Source: Myxococcota bacterium
Lineage (GTDB): Bacteria; Myxococcota_A; Bradymonadia; UBA7976; UBA1532
NCBI GenBank assembly: GCA_018813065.1
Contig: JAHJCH010000057.1
Span: forward strand, 1-33,204
Reading direction: 5' to 3'
DNA length: 33,204 bases
Part shown: piece by piece, positions 6,048 through 14,652 of the stretch
How the letters are laid out: each line of letters starts with the position of its first letter
How positions within the stretch are numbered: the first letter of the stretch is position 1
Notes under the pieces: model-generated
The model's input: the letters and a program-made list of their open reading frames with translations, nothing else
Database searches by the model: none
Told to the model about the DNA's origin: nothing
Made by a program: the position numbers and the translations under genes

Positions 6048-8486
6048 ATGATTTGTTTTCGCTGTGGAAGTGATGTCCCCGACGGCGTGCAGCAGTGCCC
6101 CAACTGCGGGCAGCGCTTCGCGGGTGCTCGCAAGACCTTCACCGCCACGACCACCTCCTTTCGCGCCTTAGAGAAGCGCCGCATACGCGCCGCCAAGGAG
6201 GCTGAGAAGCGCCCCTTCGCTATCGGAGATGTCGTAGACAGCCGCTATGAGATCCGCGATCTCATCGCCAGCGGGCCGCTGGGCACGGTCTACCGTGTCT
6301 ATGATCGAGAGATCGAGATTGAGATCGTCCTCAAGGTCATCCACGAGGATCTCTTGCCCGAGCCTGCGGACCGTGACGCCTTCATCAAGGCGATCCGGCG
6401 CACGCGCAAGCTCTCTCAGCAGCACATCGTGCGGATCTACGACGCAGGCGAAGAGGGTGAGCTGTGCTACTTCACCATGCAGTATCTCGAAGGCCTCACG
6501 CTGCGTAAGGTCATCGGGCTGCGCCAGGAGAAAGAGCAGCGGTTCACCGTCCGCGAGGTTGAGCCCATCTTCAACCAGCTGACGATGGCCCTCGGCCACG
6601 CGCACCGGCATACAGTCCATGGGGATCTCAAGCCTGAGAACATCCTGATCCTGCCCGATGTGCTCAAGGTCACGGACTTCAACGCCTTCGAGGCGCTGCC
6701 GCGCGAGCGCTTCGTGGAGGCCGCCGACGCGCCCTACCTCGCCCCAGAGCTGCGCGCGGGCCAGCCGGTGGACCCCCGCGCCGACATCTACAGCCTCGGC
6801 GTGCTCCTCTACGAGCTGATCACGGGGCGTCAGTACGCCGCCGACGGCCCTCCGCCCTCCGAGGTGCTCAACGCCCCGGAGGAGGCCCAGGTCGATGGCG
6901 TAGATCACCTCATCAACAAGGCCACGGCCCTCGATCCAGCCGATCGCTACCAGAGCGCTGAGGCCTTCTCGGAGGCGCTGGGCACGTATATCGACGCGCG
7001 TGAGATCGCCTCGGTGGATATCCGCGCGCGAGAGCCGCTGCTGCCCGAGGATGTCACGCGCAAGATCGCCATCCCGGTGGGGCTGCGTGACCCTGAGACG
7101 ATCCAGGTCACGCCGGATGAGGCGCCCGTTAAGGGGCGGTCCATCCAGGACGCGGCGACGGTTCAACAGACGCCGAGCATGCTGCGCTCGGTCGCCCTTG
7201 AGAAGCTGCGGGTCAAGTCCAGCTCGCTGCCGCCGGTGCCCCCGCCTGGGGCGCTCAAGGAGGCCCCCGCCGAGGCCTCGTACGTCGAGGAGCTTGACGC
7301 CTACGACCTCATCGAGTCGGGCGAGTCCGTGGACATCCGCGTGCCCATTGGTCTGCCCTCCCCGCGCGCCGTCACGCTCCCCCCCGTGGATCTCGACGCC
7401 CCCCCCTCGGTGGACTTTATGAGCGCGGCGCCGGTCCCGCCCACCGAGATGAGCATGAAGCGGCTCAAGCCCGAGGGGCCTTGGTTCCTCCGCTCCAACG
7501 CGGGCTTTGTGCTCTCCATCGTGGTGGTCGTCGGCGTCGTCGTCTTCACCGCGCTGCACTTCCTTGAGCAGCGCCCCATGACCACCACGACCACCACCGT
7601 GCTCAGCGGCGCGCCCGACGCCGCCGCGCCGCTGCCCGTCAAGGTGCTCACCCCCGAGGGCGTGGGCGTCGTCAACCCCAGCGCGCCTGACGCGGCGCCC
7701 TCTGAGGCCGCCTCTGCGCCGGTTACGCCGCCGACGCCGCCGGTGATCACGCCGCCGACGCCGCCGACGCCGCCGAGCCCGCCCCCTGTCAAGGAGACGC
7801 CCGACAAGCCCCCCGTCAAGGAGGAGCCGGTCAAGCCCCCCGTCGAGGAGGCGCCGGTCAAGCCCCCCGTCGAGGAGGCGCCCGCGCCACAGCGGCCCAA
7901 CACCGCCGATGAGCGCCCCAGCAGCGACGAGGGCCTCAGCTGCCCCAAGGGGATGGTCATGGTGCGCGCGGGGAACTTCCCCAAGGGCACGATCAAGAAG
8001 GGCAAGATCGTCGGTGAAGGCGTCGCCCTGGCCCGCGCGGGCAACGCCTACTGCGTCGATGTCTACGAGTACCCCGGCGCGGGGCGGCCCAAGACCAAGA
8101 TCAACCACAGCGGCGCCGAGGGGCTGTGCAAGGGCGCGGGCAAGCGCCTGTGTACCGACAGCGAGTGGATACGCGCCTGCAAGGGCCGAGGCGGCGCCGC
8201 CTATCCCTATGGCCGTGAGTTCAACGGGGCCAAGTGCAACACCGAGGACGAAGAGGGCGATGAGCGCGCCGTGGGGCCAGTGGGCCGCTTCAAGGGCTGC
8301 CGCAGCGCCTGGGGCGCCTATGACATGAGCGGCAACGTCGCCGAGTGGACCGCCGACAAGACCATCCGGGGCGGCGACTACGCCGCCTCTGACGAGGACG
8401 CCTCCTGCAACGCGGGCGGGCGCGCCTCCCCCGCCACCAGCGCCGCCGCCCTGGGGTTTCGCTGCTGCTTTGATTTCACCCAGTGA
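6048..8486 (+). CDS. Zinc-ribbon / Ser-Thr protein kinase-like / TM / FGE-sulfatase domain fusion
   Basis: 812 aa from the ATG at 6048, chosen because the zinc ribbon begins there (C3, C6, C17, C20). A Hanks-type kinase fold covers about residues 67-330, with glycine loop ASGPLGTVYR, lysine K96 in VLKVI, catalytic loop HGDLKPEN (191-198), and D210 in DFN where DFG is normal. The HRD motif is HGD. An APE-like APEL and DIYSLGVLLYELITG are present. A single membrane helix lies near 486-506, then a Pro-rich linker with PVKPPVEEA repeats. From about 630 to the end is a formylglycine-generating-enzyme/sulfatase-modifying domain (CPKGMVMVRAGNF, RLCTDSEWIRAC, YDMSGNVAEWT, LGFRCCFDF). The kinase end should be cytoplasmic and the FGE-like end outside. 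Kinase activity is plausible because K, D and D are kept. Targets are unknown. Confidence 0.9.
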   Translation: MICFRCGSDVPDGVQQCPNCGQRFAGARKTFTATTTSFRALEKRRIRAAKEAEKRPFAIGDVVDSRYEIRDLIASGPLGTVYRVYDREIEIEIVLKVIHEDLLPEPADRDAFIKAIRRTRKLSQQHIVRIYDAGEEGELCYFTMQYLEGLTLRKVIGLRQEKEQRFTVREVEPIFNQLTMALGHAHRHTVHGDLKPENILILPDVLKVTDFNAFEALPRERFVEAADAPYLAPELRAGQPVDPRADIYSLGVLLYELITGRQYAADGPPPSEVLNAPEEAQVDGVDHLINKATALDPADRYQSAEAFSEALGTYIDAREIASVDIRAREPLLPEDVTRKIAIPVGLRDPETIQVTPDEAPVKGRSIQDAATVQQTPSMLRSVALEKLRVKSSSLPPVPPPGALKEAPAEASYVEELDAYDLIESGESVDIRVPIGLPSPRAVTLPPVDLDAPPSVDFMSAAPVPPTEMSMKRLKPEGPWFLRSNAGFVLSIVVVVGVVVFTALHFLEQRPMTTTTTTVLSGAPDAAAPLPVKVLTPEGVGVVNPSAPDAAPSEAASAPVTPPTPPVITPPTPPTPPSPPPVKETPDKPPVKEEPVKPPVEEAPVKPPVEEAPAPQRPNTADERPSSDEGLSCPKGMVMVRAGNFPKGTIKKGKIVGEGVALARAGNAYCVDVYEYPGAGRPKTKINHSGAEGLCKGAGKRLCTDSEWIRACKGRGGAAYPYGREFNGAKCNTEDEEGDERAVGPVGRFKGCRSAWGAYDMSGNVAEWTADKTIRGGDYAASDEDASCNAGGRASPATSAAALGFRCCFDFTQ

Positions 8487-8494
8487 GCTGAGCC

Positions 8495-10429
8495 TTGGAC
8501 ACCGCCTTCTCCCGCTTCCAGGCAGAGGATCGAGGGGAGGGCTACGCGTTCGCCGCCCGCCTCCTCCAAGCCCTCCGCGCCCAAGCCCAAAGCTTTAACC
8601 TCGATCCGGGCGCCGTCGCCCTGGCCCAAGAGATCGCCGCGCTGCCGGAGGGGCTCAGCGAGCGCGAGCGGCTGACCCTCACGGCGCTGGTGATGGTGAT
8701 GCTCGCCGATGTGCGCCAGGGCAGCACGCGCACCCCGCTGCGTGAGGCCCACCTCACCGCGCAGCTGCGCCTGCTCCTTGATCCGCGCGGCCGAGATGAC
8801 GCGGGGTTGGCGGCGCGGATCGTCCAAGCGATCCCGCCGCTGCTGGAGGATCCGCGCCTCAGCCCCATCTTGGGCCGGGCCGAGGGGGATTACCGCCCGC
8901 TCTTGCTCATCGACGGCTGGCTCTACCAGCAGCGGATGTGCTTCGTCGAGGGCCAGCTCGCCCAGCGCCTCGGGGGGCGGCTCAGGGCGGGTGCGGCGCG
9001 CGTGGAGGGGCTCAGCGCGGCCTTGGCGGACATCGCCGCGCGGCGCGTGGCGCACCTGCGGCCCACGGCGGAGCAGATCCACGCCGTGGAGCGCGCGCTC
9101 AGCCAAGCGTTGACGCTGATCGCGGGGGGGCCGGGCACGGGCAAGACCTCGATCATCGTCACGCTGCTGCAAGCCCTCACGCGCCTGGGCGTCGAGCCTG
9201 AGCAGATCCGCCTCGCCGCGCCCACGGGCAAGGCCGCGTGGCGGATGCGCGCCTCGATTCAAGCGGGGCTGGAGGGGCTGATTGAGCCCGCCGAGGCGGA
9301 TCTTCGGCTGCTCAAGGAGATGCCCGCGCCTCAGACGCTCCACCGGCTGCTGGGCTACGCGCCGCGCGCGGATCGCTTCCTCCACCACGCACAGCACCCG
9401 CTGCCCGCCCAGGTGGTGATCATCGACGAGAGCTCGATGATCGACGTCTTCCTCATGGCGCGGCTCGCCGCAGCGGTCCCCCCTGACGCGCGGCTGATCC
9501 TCCTCGGCGACCCGGATCAGCTGCCCTCGGTCGAGGCGGGGGCGGTCTTTCGGGATCTGCTCGACGCGCCAGCGGCTCAAGCGCACGCGGTGCGGCTCAC
9601 CGAGAGCTTTCGGATGCGCGCCGACGCCGAGGAGGGCCGGGCGCTCCTCAGCGTCGCGCGGCGGATCAACGAAGGGCGCGTGGATCTCTTTGGTCCGGGG
9701 CAGGTGCAGCGCGTCGAGGCCCCCGAGGCCCTGCGCCAAGCGGGGGTGGAGCTGATCAACGCCGATGGCCCCCAGCTTGAGCGCTTCTTGCGGTGGTGGT
9801 ATCGCGCGCGGATCGAGGGGGGGGCGGCGCTCAAGGCGGCGCGGCGTCGCCGCTGGCGGCTCAACGGCGAGGACGAGGACGCCCTTGATGAGATCTTCCA
9901 GCGCACCGCCGCGGCGCGGCTCCTCTGCCTGACGCGCAGCACGGAGATGGGGGCGGTCCACATCAACACGCGGCTGCACGCTTACGCGGCCCTGGCCGAG
10001 CGGCGCAGCCCCGAGACGCCCTTCCTGCCGGGCGAGCCGGTGATGATGCTGCACAATGACTACGATCGCCGCCTCTTCAACGGCGATCAGGGCCTCGTCT
10101 TGGACGTCGAGGGCGAGCTGATGGCCGTCTTTATGGGCGAAGAGGGCTACCGCGCCTTCGGCCTCAGCGCGCTGAGCGCCAGCGGCGCCCGCGCTCGCCT
10201 GGAGCTGTGCTATGCCATGACGGTCCACAAGGCCCAAGGCTCTGAGTTTGAGCAGGTGGGGGTCATGCTGCCGATCCTCGACGGGCCGCTGCTCTCCCGC
10301 GAGCTGCTCTACACGGCGGTGACGCGGGCGCGGCGAGGGGTCATCCTGGTGGGCGCCCCGGAGCGGGTGGAGCGGGCGGTGCGCCGCCGCGTGCGGCGGG
10401 ACTCAGGCTTAGCGCAGCGGCTGGGTTGA
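8495..10429 (+). CDS. recD: RecD-like exodeoxyribonuclease V alpha subunit
   Basis: 644 aa, superfamily 1 helicase of RecD type. Walker A GGPGTGKTS lies near residue 211, Walker B IIDESSM near 308, followed by LILLGDPDQLPSVEAGAVF (motif III). The C-terminal UvrD-like motif MTVHKAQGSEFEQV is near 574, then LYTAVTRARRGVILVG. The RecD-specific N-terminal domain (about 180 residues) is present. The only reasonable start is TTG at 8495, 8 bp after the kinase stop, so translation is probably coupled. RecD normally works with RecB and RecC in double-strand-break processing; neither is in this window. RecD2 is less likely because the long HhH-containing N-terminus is absent. Confidence 0.9.
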   Translation: MDTAFSRFQAEDRGEGYAFAARLLQALRAQAQSFNLDPGAVALAQEIAALPEGLSERERLTLTALVMVMLADVRQGSTRTPLREAHLTAQLRLLLDPRGRDDAGLAARIVQAIPPLLEDPRLSPILGRAEGDYRPLLLIDGWLYQQRMCFVEGQLAQRLGGRLRAGAARVEGLSAALADIAARRVAHLRPTAEQIHAVERALSQALTLIAGGPGTGKTSIIVTLLQALTRLGVEPEQIRLAAPTGKAAWRMRASIQAGLEGLIEPAEADLRLLKEMPAPQTLHRLLGYAPRADRFLHHAQHPLPAQVVIIDESSMIDVFLMARLAAAVPPDARLILLGDPDQLPSVEAGAVFRDLLDAPAAQAHAVRLTESFRMRADAEEGRALLSVARRINEGRVDLFGPGQVQRVEAPEALRQAGVELINADGPQLERFLRWWYRARIEGGAALKAARRRRWRLNGEDEDALDEIFQRTAAARLLCLTRSTEMGAVHINTRLHAYAALAERRSPETPFLPGEPVMMLHNDYDRRLFNGDQGLVLDVEGELMAVFMGEEGYRAFGLSALSASGARARLELCYAMTVHKAQGSEFEQVGVMLPILDGPLLSRELLYTAVTRARRGVILVGAPERVERAVRRRVRRDSGLAQRLG

Positions 10430-10488
10430 GCGGCGCCTCAGCGCGTCGCATACTCAACCAAACTCATCAAGAGAGAGAGGGGCCCGCC

Positions 10489-11310
10489 ATGCGAGCTCGA
10501 CTGATCTCTGGGGCGGTTGAGGCGCGCCTCGCCCAGCTCCCCTTGCCCTTTAACCGCTATGGCCTGGATCCCTTTGGCGTCTCAAGGGATCACCTGGCCC
10601 TGTTCTACACGCTCCTTGAGCCCTTCTACCGCCGCTACTTCCGGGTCAAGACCTACGGGCGCCAGCATGTGCCGAGCGTGGGGCGAGGGATGCTGATCGG
10701 CAACCACTCGGGGGGCATCCCGGTGGACGCGGCCATGCTGCTGTCATCCATCTTCTTTGAGGGCGATCACCCGCGCCACGCCCACGGCATGGTCGAGAAG
10801 TTCGCCCAGACCATCCCCTTCATCTCCACCTACTTCTCGCGGCTGGGCCAGCTGGCGGGGCTGCCCGAGCACGCCTTACAGATGCTGCGCGCCGATCGGC
10901 TCTTGATGGTCTTCCCTGAGGGCGCGCGGGGCACGGGCAAGCTCTACAAGGACCGCTACAAGCTGATGGCCTTTGGCACGGGCTTTATGCGCATCGCGCT
11001 CCAAACCCACACCCCGATCATCCCCTTCGCCTTTATCGGCGGCGAAGAAGCGCTGCCGACGATCTACCACGCCAAGCTGCTGAGCAAGCTGGCGGGCACG
11101 CCTTACTGGCCGGTGCCGCCGTACCTGATCCCTTGGCCGTTGCCGGTGGAGTGCAGCCTTCACTTTGGCGAGCCGATGCGCTTTGAGGGCAACGGCAGCG
11201 AGCGAGACGAGGTCATCGAGGGCTACGTCGAGGCGGTCCAGGCGCGGATCAACGCGCTGATCATCGAGGGGCGTCAGCTGAGGGGCGAGGACGTTGGGGG
11301 GGGCGCATGA
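10489..11310 (+). CDS. PlsC-like lysophospholipid acyltransferase family protein
   Basis: 273 aa from the ATG at 10489, preceded by GAGAGAGAGGGG. The frame is open about 60 bp further upstream but without a good ribosome site. Acyltransferase blocks are visible: GNHSGGIPVDAAML in place of the NHx4D motif, with wider His-Asp spacing as in a subgroup of this family, then FPEGARGTGK (EGTR block) and IIPFAFIGGEEALP. The family moves acyl chains from acyl-CoA or acyl-ACP to lysophospholipids or other acceptors at the membrane; the substrate here is unknown. It overlaps the next gene by 4 bp (ATGA), so the two are co-translated. Confidence 0.82.
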   Translation: MRARLISGAVEARLAQLPLPFNRYGLDPFGVSRDHLALFYTLLEPFYRRYFRVKTYGRQHVPSVGRGMLIGNHSGGIPVDAAMLLSSIFFEGDHPRHAHGMVEKFAQTIPFISTYFSRLGQLAGLPEHALQMLRADRLLMVFPEGARGTGKLYKDRYKLMAFGTGFMRIALQTHTPIIPFAFIGGEEALPTIYHAKLLSKLAGTPYWPVPPYLIPWPLPVECSLHFGEPMRFEGNGSERDEVIEGYVEAVQARINALIIEGRQLRGEDVGGGA

Positions 11311-12215
11311 GGATCTTAATCACGGGCATCGCCAACGCGCTGGGGCGGCGGATGGCCGAGCGGCTGGTCTTAGAGGGCGAGGAGGTCTTAGGGCTGGATC
11401 GTCGCCCGTGGCCGGACGCGCCGCCGGGCGTGACCATGTTCAACGTGGACGTGCGCAAGCGCCCGGCGGAGGAGGCGTTCCGGCTCCAACCCGACGCGGT
11501 GATCCACATGGCGACGGTGACGCACCTCGCCGCGCGCAAGGAGGAGCGTTACCGGATCAACCTCCACGGCACCCAAGCGGTGTTGGAGCGCTGCAAGGCC
11601 TACGGGGTCAAGCAGGTCATCTTTATCAGCCGTCACACGGTCTACGGCGCGGCCATCGACGCGCCGCTCTACCGCACGGAGCCAGAGCCGCCCTTAGCGG
11701 GCAGCACCTTCCCCAACCTCGCTGATCTTGTCTCCGCCGATCTCTTCGCGGGCTCAGCGATCTGGCGCTGCCCGGCCTTCAAGACCTGCGTGCTGCGGCT
11801 CGTCTACACGCTCGGCCCCTCCATGCGCGGCACGCTCTCCCAGCTGCTCTCGACCGGGCGGGTGCCGACGATCATCGGCTTTGATCCGCTCTTCCACTTT
11901 ATGCACGAGCATGACGCCGCCGACGCCATCCTCGCCGCGCTGCGCGCCGAGCTGCGGGGGGTCTACAACATCGCGGGGCCGCCGCCGGTGCCGCTGTCGA
12001 TCTTAGCCAAGGGCACGGGGCGCAAGATCGCCTACATCCCCGAGATCATGTTCCCCAAGGTCACGGGCAAGCTGGGCTTACCGGCGCTGTCGCCCTACGC
12101 CATCAAGCACCTCAAGTACCCCGTCGTCATCGACAACGCGCTCTTCCGCGAGGCGACGGGCTTCAAGCACGCCTACGACGAGGTCACGGTCATGGACGCC
12201 TACCGCGCCTTATGA
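11307..12215 (+). CDS. Atypical NAD(P)-dependent epimerase/dehydratase (extended SDR)
   Basis: 302 aa. The N-terminal Rossmann motif is ILITGIANALGRRMAERL, so the middle glycine of TGxxGxxG is missing. HMATVTHLAARKEERYRINLHGTQAVLE follows, as in extended SDRs, and FISRHTVYGA is the Ser/Val-Tyr-Gly strand. The catalytic YxxxK is not seen where expected; that region reads NLADLVSADLF. The protein may bind a nucleotide cofactor without classical catalysis. It starts within the stop of the acyltransferase gene, a pairing that hints at a shared lipid-linked pathway. It is convergent with the minus operon ending at 12236, with a 20-bp gap and no clear terminator hairpin. Confidence 0.8.
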   Translation: MRILITGIANALGRRMAERLVLEGEEVLGLDRRPWPDAPPGVTMFNVDVRKRPAEEAFRLQPDAVIHMATVTHLAARKEERYRINLHGTQAVLERCKAYGVKQVIFISRHTVYGAAIDAPLYRTEPEPPLAGSTFPNLADLVSADLFAGSAIWRCPAFKTCVLRLVYTLGPSMRGTLSQLLSTGRVPTIIGFDPLFHFMHEHDAADAILAALRAELRGVYNIAGPPPVPLSILAKGTGRKIAYIPEIMFPKVTGKLGLPALSPYAIKHLKYPVVIDNALFREATGFKHAYDEVTVMDAYRAL

Positions 12216-12235
12216 AGCGCCCGGCTTGATCGACC

Positions 12236-13567
12236 TCATGGCGGTGTCGAAGGGGGCTTAGTCGCTGAGGTGGGGATCTGAAGGAGCAAGAGCGTCCCGG
12301 CCACATAGAGGCCGAACATATACCACTCGGCGATGCGCGTCGCGCCGCGCACCACGAGGGTGAAGACGTGGAAGATCATCAGCGCTTGCAGCAGCGACAG
12401 CGCCCAGGCCGAGTGGGCGTCACCCGCCGCCTCGGCGGCGCGGCGGCGGCGCCACAGCGCGCGCGCGGTCAACCCGAAGAAGGCCAACATCGCCAACAAG
12501 GCAGGCACCCCCGTTGAGGCGGCCAAGCCCAGATAATAATTATGAGAGCCGCGCGCCTTCTCAGCGTGGATCTCAACGACCTTGTGCAGCTCGGTGAACT
12601 GCCCAAAGCCCACGCCCAGCGTGGGCCGCTCCACGATCATCTGAAGCGCGTTCTTAACCACCTGAAAGCGGTTGACGACGCTGGTGTCGCGCATCTCGAA
12701 GCGGCGCTGGATATCTGCGGCGCTGGGCGCCTCCTTGACCAGCTTGGGGGCCACGGTGATGGCGGCGACGATCACGACAGCGGCGACGACCGCCAAGCGG
12801 CGATAGCGTTGGCTCCACCACAAGAAGGCCACGCCAAAGGAGATGTACGTCCCACGAGAGATCGTCAAGATCAGCGCGGCGATCAGCGCGGTGAGGATCG
12901 TGCCATAGAAGACACGCGATATCTGCGTCTTGGCGCGCAGGAGCAGGCCCATGGCGGGCAAGGCGGCGAAGCCCAGGCGCATCCCCAGGACATTGGGCTC
13001 AGAGAAGCCGGAGATGCGATAGCCGCTCTTATCGGTGAGCATGGCGTGCATCGCCACAAAAAAGCCTGTGATCGCCAGGGCTTGAAAGCTGCGCTCGATG
13101 GTGCGCACGTCGCGGGAGAGATCGACGATGGCGAACATCGCCAGGACATAGGCCACCTCGCGGCTATAACCGCCGTAGGCCATCTGGGGCTGCACCCCCA
13201 TCATCATGCTGAGGAAGGCCCAGGTCAGATAGAAGGCGGGGAGATACCAATACGGGCCGATCTGCCCCTCGCGCAGCCGCAGCCCGCGATGGATAAACCA
13301 CGCGGGGAGGGCGGCGAAGGCGGTGAGATCGCCGGGGCCGAGCAGGGCGATGGGCGTGGGGATAAAGACATCATCAAAGAGCATCCCGGCGGCCATCAGG
13401 GGCACGCCCCAGGTGGGCGCGCGGATCAACAAGGCCTCGAAGAGAACGAGGAAGAGGACCAGCCCCGCCATCTTGGGGGCCTGGACGATGGGCCAGGCCA
13501 ACAGGGGGGCGAGGAGGAGCCCGCCGATGGCGGCGAGGGTGGCGGAGCGATCGAGGGCGTGCTGCAT
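12236..13567 (-). CDS. O-antigen ligase family (WaaL/Wzy-like) membrane protein
   Basis: 443 aa with about ten to twelve hydrophobic helices. The O-antigen ligase signature region is visible: LTISRGTYISFGVAFLWW, then a large loop with RFQVVKNALQMIVERPTLGVG, FGQF and SHNYYLGLAASTGVPAL, where the conserved Arg and His fit the family. Members join undecaprenyl-linked glycans to lipid A core or proteins, or polymerise repeat units; which of these applies is not resolvable. It lies 14 bp downstream of the SGNH gene as the last gene of the acylation operon, so the polymer it handles is a good candidate for the acylated substrate. Confidence 0.85.
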   Translation of the reverse strand: MQHALDRSATLAAIGGLLLAPLLAWPIVQAPKMAGLVLFLVLFEALLIRAPTWGVPLMAAGMLFDDVFIPTPIALLGPGDLTAFAALPAWFIHRGLRLREGQIGPYWYLPAFYLTWAFLSMMMGVQPQMAYGGYSREVAYVLAMFAIVDLSRDVRTIERSFQALAITGFFVAMHAMLTDKSGYRISGFSEPNVLGMRLGFAALPAMGLLLRAKTQISRVFYGTILTALIAALILTISRGTYISFGVAFLWWSQRYRRLAVVAAVVIVAAITVAPKLVKEAPSAADIQRRFEMRDTSVVNRFQVVKNALQMIVERPTLGVGFGQFTELHKVVEIHAEKARGSHNYYLGLAASTGVPALLAMLAFFGLTARALWRRRRAAEAAGDAHSAWALSLLQALMIFHVFTLVVRGATRIAEWYMFGLYVAGTLLLLQIPTSATKPPSTPP

Positions 13568-13581
13568 AGGGCCTTTGAGCC

Positions 13582-14652
13582 TCAGCGGAGGCGGGCGGCG
13601 AGGGCCTCAGTGAGCCGCGCGCGGCCGTGAGCGTTGAGGTGGGCGTGATCAAAGAAGCACGCCTCATCGAGTGAGCTGGAGAGATCCCAGACCTCCACGG
13701 GGCGCCCCAGGGCGGCGCTGAGCGCCGTAGAGGTCAGGGCTGTGCGCGCCTCCTCGGGGACGGCGGCCCTCAGCGCCTGCCCCTCGGGCATCCGCACGAG
13801 GATCACGCGCTCGACCTTGCCCTCTGCGGCGGCCACGAGGCGCCCCAGCGCGCGCAGCTGCCCCGCGCGCCTCATCTGATAGAGCGACGCCTCCCACTTA
13901 CCCATGCTGGTCCAATGCGCCCACTGCGCAGCGCGCTTCGACGCAGGCGCCTGATCGGCGTCGCGCCGCGAGGGGGGGCGCGCCCAAGGATCGGCCAGAG
14001 GGGGATAGAGCAGATCGAGGTGGACGCCGAGGGCGGTGAGGATCACCTCACGGGCCTCGACAAAAGCGGCCTCCAGGCCCTGCGTAAGCACCAGCCGCCG
14101 CTTAATCAGCCAGACATCGGCCTTAAGGCGCTGCTTCAGCGGCCCCAAGCGCCCTCCCAGCGCGGCGGAGAGCGCCGCGCCCCAGCCCTCATCATCGACG
14201 AGCATGGGATCCCAGCCTGCCAACCAGAGGGGATGAGCCATCACCAAGAGGGCATAAGCGCTCAGCTCGGGATCTTCGAGGACGGGCAGGGCCAGATAAG
14301 CCAGGCGCTCAAAGCTGCCGCCGCTGCCAGCCAAGCTCAGGGAGGGGGGCTTATCGGGCAGCGCCGCGCGCAGGGCGGGCAGATCCACGCCATCGCGGAG
14401 GGTGGAGAGGCCCAAGAAGAGGGCGTGGAGGCGGGGCGGGCTGGGGGGCGTCAAGGCGCGGGCGCCGCGCCAGCGAGAGAGGGCCTCTTTACGCTGCTGG
14501 GGGGCCTGAGAGCCTGCCCGCGCCAGCGCCGCGCTGCCCTCCAAGGCCCACTCCAGGGCGAGGCTCACCAAGGCGAGGCTCACCAGGGCATAGAGGGCCA
14601 GGAGGCCCATCGCCCAGAGGGGCGAGGACCGCTCAGAAGCCTTGATAGACAA
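13582..14652 (-). CDS. Membrane-anchored SGNH/DltD-like O-acyltransferase
   Basis: 356 aa with a TTG start at 14652, supported by AAGGGAG 6 nt upstream, inside the microprotein gene. One N-terminal membrane helix (about residues 12-36) is followed by a soluble, presumably periplasmic domain. SGNH-type features: Ser83 in LFLGLSTLRDGVD (the GxSx nucleophile block), SLSLAGSGGS near 104-113, and D335-x-x-H338 in FFDHAHLNAHGRARL at the C-terminus. The layout (TM, early Ser, C-terminal DxxH) resembles DltD and AlgX/AlgJ-like proteins that pass acyl groups onto polymers. It overlaps the microprotein by 20 bp and follows the MBOAT gene. The family match is by motif only; overall similarity to DltD is not evident by eye. 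Confidence 0.75.
   Translation of the reverse strand: MSIKASERSSPLWAMGLLALYALVSLALVSLALEWALEGSAALARAGSQAPQQRKEALSRWRGARALTPPSPPRLHALFLGLSTLRDGVDLPALRAALPDKPPSLSLAGSGGSFERLAYLALPVLEDPELSAYALLVMAHPLWLAGWDPMLVDDEGWGAALSAALGGRLGPLKQRLKADVWLIKRRLVLTQGLEAAFVEAREVILTALGVHLDLLYPPLADPWARPPSRRDADQAPASKRAAQWAHWTSMGKWEASLYQMRRAGQLRALGRLVAAAEGKVERVILVRMPEGQALRAAVPEEARTALTSTALSAALGRPVEVWDLSSSLDEACFFDHAHLNAHGRARLTEALAARLR

Noticed and set aside
6168..8108. 646-aa open frame on the minus strand across the kinase gene
   Set aside because: It is an antisense shadow of GC-rich codons; the plus strand has unmistakable kinase and FGE domains, while the minus product is Arg/Gly/Leu low-complexity sequence.
8378..10237. 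619-aa open frame on the minus strand across recD
   Set aside because: Shadow of the RecD reading frame, Arg/Leu/Gln-rich with no recognisable domain.
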